A stretch of 64,000 bases of DNA from assembly GCA_024235855.1 (NCBI GenBank), contig JACKLN010000014.1:48919-112918 (forward strand), written 5' to 3'. This stretch comes from Burkholderiaceae bacterium (GTDB taxonomy: Bacteria; Pseudomonadota; Gammaproteobacteria; Burkholderiales; Burkholderiaceae_C). Below are positions 54,280 to 62,904 of the stretch, piece by piece. Position numbers and translations under genes: made by a program. A model generated the notes under the pieces. The model had not been told where the DNA came from and ran no database searches. It saw only the letters and a program-made list of their open reading frames with translations. Position 1 is the stretch's first letter. Each line of letters begins with the position of its first letter.

Positions 54280-55262
54280 CGGGCGGCCTTTCGCGAGAGC
54301 TGGTCGACGGTGACGGCGACGATGACGAGGATGCCGGTCACCAGCACCTGGTAGACCGAGGACACGCCCATCAGCGTGAGCCCGTTGCGCAGCACGCCGA
54401 CGACGATGGCGCCCACCAGCGTGCCCAGGATCATGCCGCGGCCACCGAACAGGCTGGTGCCGCCGAGCACCACCGCGGTGATGGCGTCCAGGTTCTCCGT
54501 CTGCCCGGCGTTGGGGTCGCCCACGCCGGTGCGCGCCACGCTCAGCAGCGACGCGATGCCGTAGAACACCCCGGCCAGCACGTACACGCCCAGCAGCACG
54601 CGCTCGGTGGGGATGCCCACCAGCCGCGTGGCTTCGGGGTTGTTGCCCACCGCGTAGACGTGGCGCCCGGCGGCCGTCTCGCGCAGCCAGAACCACACGC
54701 CCCCGTAGAGCGCGATCATCAGCACCACGCCGTAGCCGATGCGCGTGTCGCCGATCGCGAAGGTGTTGCCCAGCCAAAGCATCGCGTCGGGGATGTCGGT
54801 CACGGTCTGCGACTCGGAATACAGCTGCGTGATCGCGAAGGCGATGTTGAAGGTGCCCAGCGTCACGATGAAGGGCGGCAGCTTGATGCGCGTGACCAGC
54901 AGGCCGTTGAACAGGCCGAAGGCGGCGGTGACGCCGATGCCGGCCAGCACCGCCAGCGGGGTGGGCAGGCCCAGGTCGGCCGCCAGCTTGGTCATCACGA
55001 TGCTGCCCAGCGCCATCACCACCCCGCAGGACAGGTCGATGCCGGCGGTCAGGATGATGAGCGTCTGGCCGATGGCGATGACGCCCACCACCATCACCTG
55101 CTGCAGGATCAGCGACAGGTTCTGCCCGCTGAGGAAGCGGTCGGTCGTGATCGAGAAGAACACGCAGGCCAGCGCCAGCGCGATGAAGGGGCCCAGCTGG
55201 CCCCAAGGCACGCTGGCGAGCGTGCCGCCGGGGCGGGCGGCGGTGGTGGCGGCGGTCGACAT
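54276..55262 (-). CDS. frcC: Sugar ABC transporter permease (FrcC-like)
   Basis: The 328-residue protein is of the RbsC/FrcC family (BPD_transp_2), with 8-10 membrane helices. Motifs include AIGQTLIILTAGIDLSCGVV, FNGLLVTRIKLPPFIVTLGT and AVVLGGTSLFGGRGMILGTL. It forms the inner-membrane channel for a monosaccharide delivered by the binding protein encoded just upstream. Its start at ATG 55262 is 11 bp after the binding-protein stop. Specificity for fructose is inferred from the adjacent fructokinase and single-domain ATPase; another pentose or hexose cannot be excluded. Confidence 0.85.
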
Positions 55263-55273
55263 GGCCGGCGGCC

Positions 55274-56287
55274 TTACTTCTTGCCCCAGCACAGGGATTC
55301 GCCGGTCTTCACGTCCTGGCTGGCGACGCCGGCCACGGGCTTGGCCGCGATCAGCGTCACGCCGGTGTCGGTGTAGCCGCTGGCCTTCTGGCCGCTCTTC
55401 GCATAGGCGATGCCGGCGTCCACGCCCATGGCGGCCATCTTCAGCGGGTACTGCTGGCTGGTGGCGGCGATCACGCCCTTGCCGACGTTCCTGACGCCTT
55501 CGCAGCCGCCGTCCACGCTGACGATGATCACGTCCTTGGCCTTGCCGGCCTGGCGCAGTGCGTTGTAGGCGCCGGCGGCGGCCGGTTCGTTGATCGTGTA
55601 GACCACGGTCACGTCCGGCGCCTTCTGCAGGCAGTTCTCCATCGCGGTCTGGCCCTTGGCGCGGTCGCCGTAGCTGTCGGCCATGCAGACCACTTCGGGC
55701 GCCGTGCCCAGTTCGTTGCTCGCGGCGTCCGGCGCCGCCAGGCCGAAGCCCTTCAGGAAGCCGTTGTGGCGCTGCGCGCCCACCGGGTGGCCGGGGAACA
55801 GGTCCAGCGTGACGATCTTCGCCGGCTTGTTGCCCAGGGCAGCGCGGGCGTACTGGCCGATCAGCACGCCGGCCTTGTAGTTGTCGGTGGCGAACAGCGC
55901 ATCGGTGGCCGACATCGGGTCGGTGGGGCTGTCCAGCGCGATGACCATCACGCCCTTGGCGCGCGCCTTCTCGATGCTGGGGATGATGGCCTTGGCGTCG
56001 CTGGGCGTGATCAGGATGGTCTTCGCCCCGGCGGCGATCATGTTCTCCATCGCCGTCACCTGGCCGGCGTTGTCGCCGTCGGTCTTGCCGGCGCCGGTGA
56101 GCAGCTTCGCACCGTGCTTCTTCGCCGCCTCGGCCGCGCCTTCCTTCATCTTCACGAAGAAGGGGTTGGTCTCGGTCTTGGTGATCAGGCCGATCACCGG
56201 GGCGTCGGCGGCCAGGGCCGGGGCGGTGGCCAGGGTGGCGGCGGCCATCAGGGTCATGGCGGCCAGCGAGGTCAGGGTGCGTTGCAT
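55274..56287 (-). CDS. frcB: Periplasmic sugar-binding protein (FrcB-like)
   Basis: The 337-residue protein has a Sec signal peptide (MQRTLTSLAAMTLMAAATLA, cut near ALAADAP). The Peripla_BP_4 fold follows: IGLITKTETNPFFVKMKEGA, VTAMENMIAAGAKTILITPS, VIALDSPTDP, LFPGHPVGAQRHNGFLKGFG, YTINEPAAAGAYNALR and VDGGCEGVRNVGKGVIAATS. It captures a monosaccharide and hands it to the FrcC-like permease. It is the first and presumably most highly expressed gene of the operon frcB-frcC-frcA-ROK. The region upstream, shared with the divergent kinase gene, contains an AT-rich dyad. Confidence 0.88.
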   Translation of the reverse strand: MQRTLTSLAAMTLMAAATLATAPALAADAPVIGLITKTETNPFFVKMKEGAAEAAKKHGAKLLTGAGKTDGDNAGQVTAMENMIAAGAKTILITPSDAKAIIPSIEKARAKGVMVIALDSPTDPMSATDALFATDNYKAGVLIGQYARAALGNKPAKIVTLDLFPGHPVGAQRHNGFLKGFGLAAPDAASNELGTAPEVVCMADSYGDRAKGQTAMENCLQKAPDVTVVYTINEPAAAGAYNALRQAGKAKDVIIVSVDGGCEGVRNVGKGVIAATSQQYPLKMAAMGVDAGIAYAKSGQKASGYTDTGVTLIAAKPVAGVASQDVKTGESLCWGKK

Positions 56288-56335
56288 GGCGGTGTCTCCG
56301 TTCGGGTGGGGTGAGCGGATTCTGCGCAGGACATT

Positions 56336-56360
56336 TTAATAAATCAAGATGAGTGATTAA
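56336..56360. promoter_or_regulatory. AT-rich imperfect palindrome, probable ROK operator
   Basis: A 25 bp site has arms TTAATAAATCA and TGAGTGATTAA that match at 9 of 12 positions when folded on each other. It sits in the only AT-rich patch of the intergenic region, 49 bp upstream of frcB and 73 bp upstream of the fructokinase. Its position suits control of both divergent genes by the ROK protein. Binding is inferred. Confidence 0.45.
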
Positions 56361-56432
56361 TGGAAAACCCGGACCTCGACCGGCGGTCTGGCGGGTCATG
56401 ATCCGGGCCACGCCACCTTGAACGGAGCCTGC

Positions 56433-57371
56433 ATGTTCATCGTCTGCGGCGAAGCGCTGATGGATGTCTTCGCCACCACCGACACACCCACCGGCACGCT
56501 GCTGGACGCCCGCATCGGCGGCTCGCCGCTGAACGTGGCCAGTGGCCTGGCGCGGCTGGGGCAGCCGGTGGCCTTCTTCGGTGCGCTGTCCACCGGCTTC
56601 CTGGGCGACCGCCTGGCCCGCGCACTGGCCGAGGAGGGCGTGAGTCTGGCCTGCGCGCCGCGCATCGATGCACCCACCACCCTCGGCCTCGTGGGACTGG
56701 ACGCGCAGGGCGTGCCGTCGTACGCCTTCTACGGCCAGGGATGCGCCGACCGGCTTCTGCCGCTGTCCGCGCTGGACACGGTGCCGGAGGGGGTGCAGGC
56801 CGTGCACTTCGGCTCGTACGCGATGGTGGTGGAGCCGGTGGCGGCCACGCAGCGTGCACTGGTCGAACGCGTGCAGGGCCGGGCGCTGGTGGCCTACGAC
56901 CCCAACATCCGCCTCAACGTGGAACCTGACGTCGCACGTTGGCGTGACACGCTGGCCTGGATGCTGCCGCGCACGCAGCTGCTGAAGATCAGCGACGAGG
57001 ACCTGGATCGACTGTTTCCCGGGGCGGACGAGGACGCGCTGGTGCGCGAGTGGCTGGCTGCCGGCGTCGAGGCCGTGGTGCTCACCCGCGGCGCCCGGGG
57101 TGCCACCGCCTGGACACGGGCCGGGCGCGCCGACGTGCCCGGCCGAGCGGTCGCCGTGGCCGACACCGTGGGCGCGGGCGACACCTTCCAGGCGGCGCTG
57201 CTGACCGGCCTGGCCGAGACCGGCCGCCTGCGGCCCGGGGCGCTGCAGACCCTGTCGCCCGATGCCCTGCGCACGTGGCTGGGTTTTGCCGCCGACGCCG
57301 CGGCCATCACCTGCAGCCGGCGGGGCGCGGACCTGCCGCGCCGGGCCGAACTGCCGGCCCTGGCCTTTTGA
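56433..57371 (+). CDS. PfkB-family carbohydrate kinase, probably fructokinase
   Basis: ATG 56433 has GGAG about 7 bp upstream, so it is preferred over TTG 56418, giving 312 residues. IVCGEALMDVF is the fructokinase-type start. IGGSPLNVASGLARLGQPVAFFGALS is the first PfkB signature and VADTVGAGDTFQAALLTGLAE the second, with the catalytic Asp in GAGD. It phosphorylates a sugar, most likely fructose, with ATP in the cytoplasm. It diverges from the fructose-type transporter operon and shares its control region. It ends one base from the convergent RsmI-like gene. Confidence 0.87.
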   Translation: MFIVCGEALMDVFATTDTPTGTLLDARIGGSPLNVASGLARLGQPVAFFGALSTGFLGDRLARALAEEGVSLACAPRIDAPTTLGLVGLDAQGVPSYAFYGQGCADRLLPLSALDTVPEGVQAVHFGSYAMVVEPVAATQRALVERVQGRALVAYDPNIRLNVEPDVARWRDTLAWMLPRTQLLKISDEDLDRLFPGADEDALVREWLAAGVEAVVLTRGARGATAWTRAGRADVPGRAVAVADTVGAGDTFQAALLTGLAETGRLRPGALQTLSPDALRTWLGFAADAAAITCSRRGADLPRRAELPALAF

Positions 57372-57372
57372 T

Positions 57373-58131
57373 TCAGCGCGCCAGCAGCGCGAACACCGCC
57401 GGCACGCGCGCCGGCAGCGTCGACGGTGCCTGGCGCCACGCCGACACCGCCGCACTGCGGGTGAACGCCGCTGCCGTGGTCAGCCCGGCGCTCACCGACA
57501 GCCGGGTCTCCGGGGCCAGCACCTCCAGCAGCGCCTGCAGCAGGGCCTCGTTGCGGTAGGGCGTCTCGATCATCAGCTGCGTCTGCCGGTGGCGACGCGA
57601 CAGCGCCTCCAGTTCGCGCAGCCTGGCTGCTCGCGCCGTCGGATCCTGCGGTGGGTAGCCGACGAAGGCAAAGCTCTGGCCCTCCAGGCCGCTGGCGGCC
57701 AGGGCGAGCATCAGCGCACTCGGCCCCGCCAGCGGGCGCACCGGCACGCCGGCGGCATGCGCCGCCGCCACCAGGGCCGCGCCCGGGTCGGCGACGGCCG
57801 GCAGGCCGGCCTCGGAGATCAGGCCCAGATCCTCGCCGGCCAGCGCCGGTGCCAGCAGGGCTTGCCACGCAGTGGCGGGCACCGGTTCGCCGCTGCCCTT
57901 GCGCGCCCGCGGCAACTCGACGATCGACAGCTGCTGCAGCGGCGCAGCCAGCGGCACCAGCGCGTCCACCCGTTTGAGGAAGGCGCGTGCGGTCTTCGCG
58001 TCCTCGGCCGCCCAGTGGCGCAGGCGCGCGGCGGCGCGCAGCACGGCCGCCGGCAGCACGTCGTCCACAGGTGCTGGCGGCAGGCCCAGGTCCAGCGTAT
58101 TGGGCACCAGGAACAGCGTGCCGGGGCTCAC
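57373..58131 (-). CDS. RsmI-related tetrapyrrole-methylase-fold SAM methyltransferase
   Basis: GTG 58131 overlaps the maf stop as GTGA and gives 252 residues. The TP_methylase fold is seen in TLFLVPNTLDLG at the N-terminus, GLISEAGLPAVADPGAALVA (equivalent to the VSDAGTPLISDPG motif of RsmI), VRPLAGPSALMLALAASGLE and LMIETPYRNEALLQALLEVL. It is shorter than RsmI, which methylates 16S rRNA C1402, and its N-terminal motif has diverged, so rRNA methylation is likely but not certain. Co-location with maf, yceD and rpmF is a usual Burkholderiales arrangement. Confidence 0.78.
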   Translation of the reverse strand: MSPGTLFLVPNTLDLGLPPAPVDDVLPAAVLRAAARLRHWAAEDAKTARAFLKRVDALVPLAAPLQQLSIVELPRARKGSGEPVPATAWQALLAPALAGEDLGLISEAGLPAVADPGAALVAAAHAAGVPVRPLAGPSALMLALAASGLEGQSFAFVGYPPQDPTARAARLRELEALSRRHRQTQLMIETPYRNEALLQALLEVLAPETRLSVSAGLTTAAAFTRSAAVSAWRQAPSTLPARVPAVFALLAR

Positions 58132-58727
58132 GGTGCAGGCTGCAGGGGGTCGATGCCGGCTTCGCGCAGCAGCGCGGCGGTGCGGATCAGCGGCAGGCCC
58201 ACCAGCGCCGTCGGGTCGTCGCTGTGAATCGCCTCCAGCAGCGCGATGCCCAGGGTCTCGCACTTGGCGCTGCCGGCGCAGTCGTAGGGCTGCTCCAGGC
58301 GCAGGTAGTGCTCGATCTCGGCCGCCGACAGCGGGCGGAACTGCACCCGCACAGGCGCCAGCAGCGCACGCTCGAAGCCGGTGGCCGGCCGCAGCACGGC
58401 CAACGCGGTCTGGAACACGGCCGTGCGGCCCGACAGCCGGGTCAGCTGGTCGACGGCACGTGCGTGCGTGCCCGGCTTGCCGATCGGCTCGCCGTCGAGG
58501 TCGCAGACCTGGTCGGCGCCGATGACCACGGCGTCGGGGTGCCGCGCCGCCACCTCGCGCCCCTTGGCCAGTGCAAGCCGCAACGCCAGTTCGGCAGGGC
58601 ATTCGCCGGGCTGCGGTGTCTCGTCCACCGTCGGTGCGGCGACGTCGAACGGCAGCCGCAGCCGGGCCAGCAATTCGCGCCGGTAGCGCGAGGTCGACCC
58701 GAGGATCAGCGGGGGCATCGAGGGCAT
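58128..58727 (-). CDS. Maf-family nucleotide pyrophosphatase
   Basis: The 199-residue protein starts MPSMPPLILGSTSRYRRELL; an internal Met4 is an alternative start. Family motifs are ILGSTSRYRRELLARL, APTVDETPQPGE, VIGADQVCDLDGEPIGKPG and a central TRLSGRTAVFQTALAV. Maf proteins hydrolyse non-canonical or canonical nucleoside triphosphates to monophosphates. The YceF branch acts on m7GTP; which branch this belongs to needs comparison. Its ATG is about 33 bp from the divergent yceD start, so the two share a promoter region. Confidence 0.9.
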   Translation of the reverse strand: MPSMPPLILGSTSRYRRELLARLRLPFDVAAPTVDETPQPGECPAELALRLALAKGREVAARHPDAVVIGADQVCDLDGEPIGKPGTHARAVDQLTRLSGRTAVFQTALAVLRPATGFERALLAPVRVQFRPLSAAEIEHYLRLEQPYDCAGSAKCETLGIALLEAIHSDDPTALVGLPLIRTAALLREAGIDPLQPAP

Positions 58728-58746
58728 GGCACGGATTGTCGCGGAC

Positions 58747-58752
58747 TACACT
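58747..58752 (+). promoter_or_regulatory. -10-like hexamer immediately before yceD
   Basis: TACACT ends 7 bp before the ATG at 58760, inside the short gap between maf and yceD. It repeats the arrangement at 49589 and 50730, consistent with transcription starting at or near the initiation codon. No convincing -35 is visible. Confidence 0.35.
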
Positions 58753-58759
58753 GACCGGG

Positions 58760-59311
58760 ATGAACAAGCCCCATGACGGCCAACCTGACCTGCGCCGTCT
58801 CGACCTGCAACGCCTGGCCGACGATGCGGCCGAACTGGAAGGGCGCACGCCGCTCGCCGACCTGGACCGCCTGACGGCCGACGCGGTGCCGGCGGGCGAT
58901 GGCGCCGTGCGCTGGTCGCTGACCTGCGAGCGCCGCAGTGTGGCCGGCGGCCCCGCCGACCCCTGGCTGCACCTGGACGCGCAGGCCACCGTGCGCCTGA
59001 CCTGCCAGCGCTGCCTGCAGCCGGTGGACGAGGTGCTCGTCGTGCGGCGCAGCTTCCGCTTCGTGGCCGACGAGGCCGAGGCCGAACGGCTGGACGAGGC
59101 CGCCGACGACGAGGACGTGCTGGCGCTGCCGCCCCGCGGCCGGCTCGACCTGCTGCCGCTGCTCGAGGACGAGCTGATCCTGGCCCTGCCCCTGGTACCG
59201 ATGCACGAGGCCTGCCCCGAGCCCCTGCCGCATCCGGCCGAAACGCTTGACGAGGCGCCGGCGGCGCACCCCTTTGCCGCCCTGGCCGCCTTGAAACAGC
59301 AGAAACCCTGA
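58760..59311 (+). CDS. yceD: YceD family (DUF177) protein
   Basis: ATG 58760 gives 183 residues. The conserved centre is VRLTCQRCLQPVDEVLVV with the CxxC motif, followed by an acidic region (DEAEAERLDEAADDEDVL) and LDLLPLLEDELILALPLVPM near the end. YceD proteins are almost always upstream of rpmF, as here. They have been linked to 23S rRNA and ribosome assembly or to rpmF/plsX expression; the molecular role is not settled. Length is normal for beta-proteobacteria. Confidence 0.9.
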   Translation: MNKPHDGQPDLRRLDLQRLADDAAELEGRTPLADLDRLTADAVPAGDGAVRWSLTCERRSVAGGPADPWLHLDAQATVRLTCQRCLQPVDEVLVVRRSFRFVADEAEAERLDEAADDEDVLALPPRGRLDLLPLLEDELILALPLVPMHEACPEPLPHPAETLDEAPAAHPFAALAALKQQKP

Positions 59312-59479
59312 CGGCCTGTGCTACACTCGCGGGCTTTCCGTCTGGCGGCCGGCTTTGCCGTGAACGCCGACCTCCCCGCTTAGCCGCCTCTCAGCGGTGC
59401 TGTCTTCTTCAGTGTTCCCCACGTACCCGGGGTCCAAGAGATAGGTGGCGCTGGCAGCCGGGCACCCCAGGAGAATTTC

Positions 59480-59662
59480 ATGGCCGTTCAGCAGAACAAG
59501 AAGTCGCCCTCGAAGCGTGGCATGCACCGCTCGCACAATGCCCTGACCGTGCCGGGCACGGCGGTGGAGTCCACCACGGGCGAGACGCACCTGCGTCACC
59601 ACATCAGCCCCACCGGCTTCTACCGCGGCCGCAAGGTCCTGAAGACCAAGGCCGACAACTGA
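59480..59662 (+). CDS. rpmF: 50S ribosomal protein L32
   Basis: The 60-residue protein MAVQQNKKSPSKRGMHRSHN continues with THLRHHISPTGFYRGRKVL, a complete L32. There are no zinc-binding cysteines, so it is the C-minus form. AGGAG about 8 bp upstream of ATG 59480 is a strong ribosome binding site. It lies between yceD and plsX, and the 168 bp leader before it may hold its own promoter. Confidence 0.98.
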   Translation: MAVQQNKKSPSKRGMHRSHNALTVPGTAVESTTGETHLRHHISPTGFYRGRKVLKTKADN

Positions 59663-59744
59663 GTCGGACGCTGGTTGGCCTTTGTGCGACTGCGGCCCTT
59701 GGGTCGTCTGGTCCTCAGGCCGCCCCGGTGATGCTTCCGAAGCC

Positions 59745-59783
59745 CGATGCCCGGCGCGCCCACGACGGCGCCGCCGGGCATCG
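59745..59783. repeat. 12 bp perfect inverted repeat upstream of plsX
   Basis: The arms CGATGCCCGGCG (59745-59756) and CGCCGGGCATCG (59772-59783) are exactly complementary with a 15-base loop. The hairpin ends 17 bp before the plsX ATG. It has no T-run, so it is not a standard terminator. It could limit read-through from rpmF or affect plsX translation. Confidence 0.6.
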
Positions 59784-59800
59784 TGCATGATGGCCCCCTG

Positions 59801-60895
59801 ATGTCCTCTGCCCAGCCGCTTCAGGCGACGCCTCTGCACCCGCGCACGCAGGTCACCCTCTCGGTGGACTGCATGGGCGGCGACCATGGTCCGGCCGTGA
59901 CCCTGCCGGCCTGCAAGGCCTTTCTCGACCGCCACCCCGAGGCCAGCCTGGTGCTGGTGGGCAGCGCCGACGCGTTGGCGCCGGCAGCGGCCTGGCCGCG
60001 CACCACGCTGCGCACCGCCACCGAGGTGGTCACGATGGACGACCCGGTGGAGGTGGCGCTGCGACGCAAGCGCGATTCCTCCATGCGTGTGGCCATCGCC
60101 GCGCTGAAGGCCGAGGACGGCGCCGCCCCAGGCGCGCACGCCTGCGTGTCGGCCGGCAACACCGGTGCCCTGATGGCGGTGGCGCGCTACGTGCTCAAGA
60201 CGCTGGAGGACATCGACCGCCCGGCCATCGCCACCGTGATGCCCAACCGCAAGGGCGGTTTCACCACCGTGCTCGACCTCGGCGCCAACGTCGATTGCAC
60301 GCCCGAGCACCTGCTGCAGTTCGCCGAGATGGGCACGGCGCTGGTGTCGGCGGTGTCGGGCATCGACGAGCCCAGTGTGGGCCTGCTCAACATCGGCGAG
60401 GAAGCCATCAAGGGCAGCGAGACCATCAAGCGCGCCGGCGAGCTGCTGCGCGCCGCGCACCAGGCCGGGCAACTGAACTTCCACGGCAACGTCGAGGGCA
60501 ACGACATCTTCCTCGGCACCACCGACATCGTGGTCTGCGACGGTTTCGTCGGCAACGTGCTGCTGAAGACCTCCGAGGGCCTGGCGTCGATGCTGTCGGA
60601 CTTCATCAAGCAGGAGTTCACGCGCAACCCGCTGACCAAGCTGGCGGCGCTGGCCGCCATGCCCGTGCTCAACCGCTTCAAGCGGCGCGTGGACCCGCGG
60701 GGCTACAACGGCGCGGCACTGCTCGGCCTGCGCGGGCTGGTGTTCAAGAGCCACGGTTCGGCCGATGCCTATGCCTTCGAACAGGCCCTGGGCCGCGCGT
60801 ATGATGCCGCCCGCAACCGGCTGCTGGAGCGCGTGCAGGACCGCATCGCCGCCCCGAGCACCGGAACCACCGGCCCGTCGGCACTCGCTGCCTGA
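59801..60895 (+). CDS. plsX: Phosphate acyltransferase PlsX
   Basis: ATG 59801 gives 364 residues; an earlier ATG at 59747 lies inside a hairpin arm and adds a non-conserved leader. Motifs are LSVDCMGGDHGPAVTLPACK, MRVAIAALKAEDGAAPGAHA with CVSAGNTGALMAVARYVLK, LDLGANVDCTPEHLLQFAEM, GSETIKRAGELLR and VEGNDIFLGTTDIVVCDGFV. It makes acyl phosphate from acyl-ACP for phospholipid synthesis. It heads the plsX-fabH-fabD-fabG-acpP run. Confidence 0.96.
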   Translation: MSSAQPLQATPLHPRTQVTLSVDCMGGDHGPAVTLPACKAFLDRHPEASLVLVGSADALAPAAAWPRTTLRTATEVVTMDDPVEVALRRKRDSSMRVAIAALKAEDGAAPGAHACVSAGNTGALMAVARYVLKTLEDIDRPAIATVMPNRKGGFTTVLDLGANVDCTPEHLLQFAEMGTALVSAVSGIDEPSVGLLNIGEEAIKGSETIKRAGELLRAAHQAGQLNFHGNVEGNDIFLGTTDIVVCDGFVGNVLLKTSEGLASMLSDFIKQEFTRNPLTKLAALAAMPVLNRFKRRVDPRGYNGAALLGLRGLVFKSHGSADAYAFEQALGRAYDAARNRLLERVQDRIAAPSTGTTGPSALAA

Positions 60896-60922
60896 CGCGG
60901 CCGGCCTGAACACCGTCAGCCC

Positions 60923-61903
60923 TTGACCGCCACCCACTCCCGCATCACCGGCACCGGCAGCTTCCTGCCGCCCAGGCGCGTGTCCAACCAGGACTTGGTG
61001 GACCAGCTGGTGGCCCGTGGCCTGGAGAGCTCCGACGACTGGATCGTCGAGCGCACCGGCATCCGCGCGCGGCATTTCGTGGACGACGGCGTCAACAGCA
61101 GCGACCTCGCGCTGGCGGCCTGCCGGCACGCGCTGGAGGCCGCTGGCCGGCGTGCCGACGAGGTCGACCTGATCATCGTCGCCACATCCACGCCAGACAT
61201 GGTGTTCCCGTCCACCGCCGCGATCCTGCAGCACAAGCTGGGCGTGGCCGGCTGCCCCGCCTTCGACGTGCAGGCCGTGTGCTCCGGCTTCGTCTACGGC
61301 CTCACGGTGGCCGACGCGATGATCCGCGCCGGCAACGCGCGCTGCGCGCTGGTCGTCGGCGCCGAGGTGTTCTCGCGCCTGCTGGACTTCAACGACCGCA
61401 CCACCTGCGTGCTGTTCGGCGACGGTGCCGGCGCCGTGGTGCTGGAGGCGTCCGACACGCCCGGCATCCTGGCCACCGACCTGCACGCCGATGGCCGCCA
61501 CGCCGGCATCCTGTGCGTGCCGGGCACGGTGCAGAACGGCCAGGTCCTCGGCGACCCGCTGCTGAAGATGGACGGCCAGGCCGTGTTCAAGCTGGCCGTC
61601 GGCGTGCTCGAGCAGGCGGCACGCACGGTGCTCGAGAAGGCCGGCCGCCAGGACAGCGACCTCGACTGGCTGATCCCGCACCAGGCCAACATCCGCATCA
61701 TGACCGGCACCGCGAAGAAGCTGCGGCTGCCGTTGGACAAGCTGATCGTCACCGTCGACGAGCACGGCAACACCTCGGCCGCGTCGATCCCGCTGGCGCT
61801 GGACCACGCGGTGCGCAGCGGCCGCGTGCAGCGCGGCGACACGGTGATGCTCGAGGGGGTGGGCGGCGGCTTCACCTGGGGCGCCGTGCTGCTCGACTAC
61901 TGA
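60923..61903 (+). CDS. fabH: 3-oxoacyl-ACP synthase III
   Basis: The 326-residue enzyme begins at TTG 60923 (MTATHSRITGTGSFLPPRRV). The catalytic triad is Cys120 in VQAVCSGFVYGL, His253 in LIPHQANIRI and Asn283 in DEHGNTSAASIPLAL. VVGAEVFSRLLDFNDRTTCV and GVGGGFTWGAVLL also match FabH. It starts fatty acid synthesis by condensing acetyl-CoA with malonyl-ACP. It follows plsX by 27 bp. Confidence 0.96.
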   Translation: MTATHSRITGTGSFLPPRRVSNQDLVDQLVARGLESSDDWIVERTGIRARHFVDDGVNSSDLALAACRHALEAAGRRADEVDLIIVATSTPDMVFPSTAAILQHKLGVAGCPAFDVQAVCSGFVYGLTVADAMIRAGNARCALVVGAEVFSRLLDFNDRTTCVLFGDGAGAVVLEASDTPGILATDLHADGRHAGILCVPGTVQNGQVLGDPLLKMDGQAVFKLAVGVLEQAARTVLEKAGRQDSDLDWLIPHQANIRIMTGTAKKLRLPLDKLIVTVDEHGNTSAASIPLALDHAVRSGRVQRGDTVMLEGVGGGFTWGAVLLDY

Positions 61904-61962
61904 TCCACCCATGACGGGGCGCCGCCGCCGGGCGGACGCGCCGCGCGTATGGAGACACCGCC

Positions 61963-62904
61963 ATGAAACCTTTTGCTTTCGTCTTTCCGGGGCAGGGCTC
62001 GCAGTCCGTGGGCATGCTCGACGCCTGGGGTGACCACCCGGCCGTGGTGGCCACGCTGGCCGAGGCGTCGGCCGCCGCCGGCCTGGACGTCGGCCAACTG
62101 ATCCACGAAGGTCCGGCGGAGACGCTGGCGCTCACCGTCAACACCCAGCTCGTGATGCTGGTGGCCGGTGTGGCGAACTACCGCGCCTGGATCCACGAAG
62201 GCGGCCCGGTGCCGGCCGCCGTGGCCGGCCACTCGCTGGGCGAGTACAGCGCCCTGGTGGCGGCGGGCGCGCTGACGCTGGCCGACGCCGTGCCGCTGGT
62301 GCGCTTCCGCGCCCAGGCCATGCAGGACGCGGTGCCGGTGGGCACCGGCGCGATGATGGCCATCCTGGGCCTGGACGGTGCCGATGTGGCCAAGGCCTGC
62401 GAGCAGGCGCAGCGCGACAGCGGCGAGATCGTGTCCGCCGCCAACTTCAACGATCCCAAGCAGACCGTCATCGCCGGCAGCACGGCCGGCGTGGAGATGG
62501 CGGTGACGCTGCTCAAGGCCATCGGCGCCAAGCGCGCGATGCCGCTGGCGGTGTCGGCGCCCTTCCACTGCGCGCTGATGAAGCCGGCGGCCGATCGGCT
62601 GGCCGAGCGGCTGGCGGCCACGCCGTTCGCCGTGCCCGCGATCCCGGTCATCAACAACATCGACGTTGCCGTCGAGACGGATGCGGGGCGCATCCGCGAC
62701 GCGCTCTACCGCCAGGCCTTCGGCCCGGTGCGCTGGGTGGAACTGGTGGAGGCCATGCACGCCCGCGGCCTGCGCCACATCTTCGAGTGCGGCCCCGGCC
62801 GCGTGCTGTCCAAGATGATCAAACGCATCGAACACGCCGAGGCCGAGAGCGTCACCGTGCTCGACCCGGCGTCGCTGGCCGAGGCCAAGGAAATGCTGGC
62901 ATGA
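61963..62904 (+). CDS. fabD: Malonyl-CoA:ACP transacylase
   Basis: The 313-residue protein has FAFVFPGQGSQSVGMLDAW at the start, the nucleophile Ser91 in VAGHSLGEYSALVAAG, His202 in APFHCALMKPAADRLAERL and IPVINNIDV near the C-terminus. It loads malonate on ACP for chain elongation. The spacing of 59 bp from fabH and the 4 bp overlap with fabG (ATGA at 62901) place it in one operon. Confidence 0.97.
   Translation: MKPFAFVFPGQGSQSVGMLDAWGDHPAVVATLAEASAAAGLDVGQLIHEGPAETLALTVNTQLVMLVAGVANYRAWIHEGGPVPAAVAGHSLGEYSALVAAGALTLADAVPLVRFRAQAMQDAVPVGTGAMMAILGLDGADVAKACEQAQRDSGEIVSAANFNDPKQTVIAGSTAGVEMAVTLLKAIGAKRAMPLAVSAPFHCALMKPAADRLAERLAATPFAVPAIPVINNIDVAVETDAGRIRDALYRQAFGPVRWVELVEAMHARGLRHIFECGPGRVLSKMIKRIEHAEAESVTVLDPASLAEAKEMLA

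Noticed and set aside
59663..59744. Possible tRNA or small RNA after rpmF
   Set aside because: No cloverleaf with conserved loops could be drawn; only the separate 12 bp hairpin downstream is convincing.
59321..61912. Minus-strand open frame of 863 codons opposite rpmF, plsX and fabH
   Set aside because: It lies fully over conserved genes, has no start signal and has shadow-type composition.
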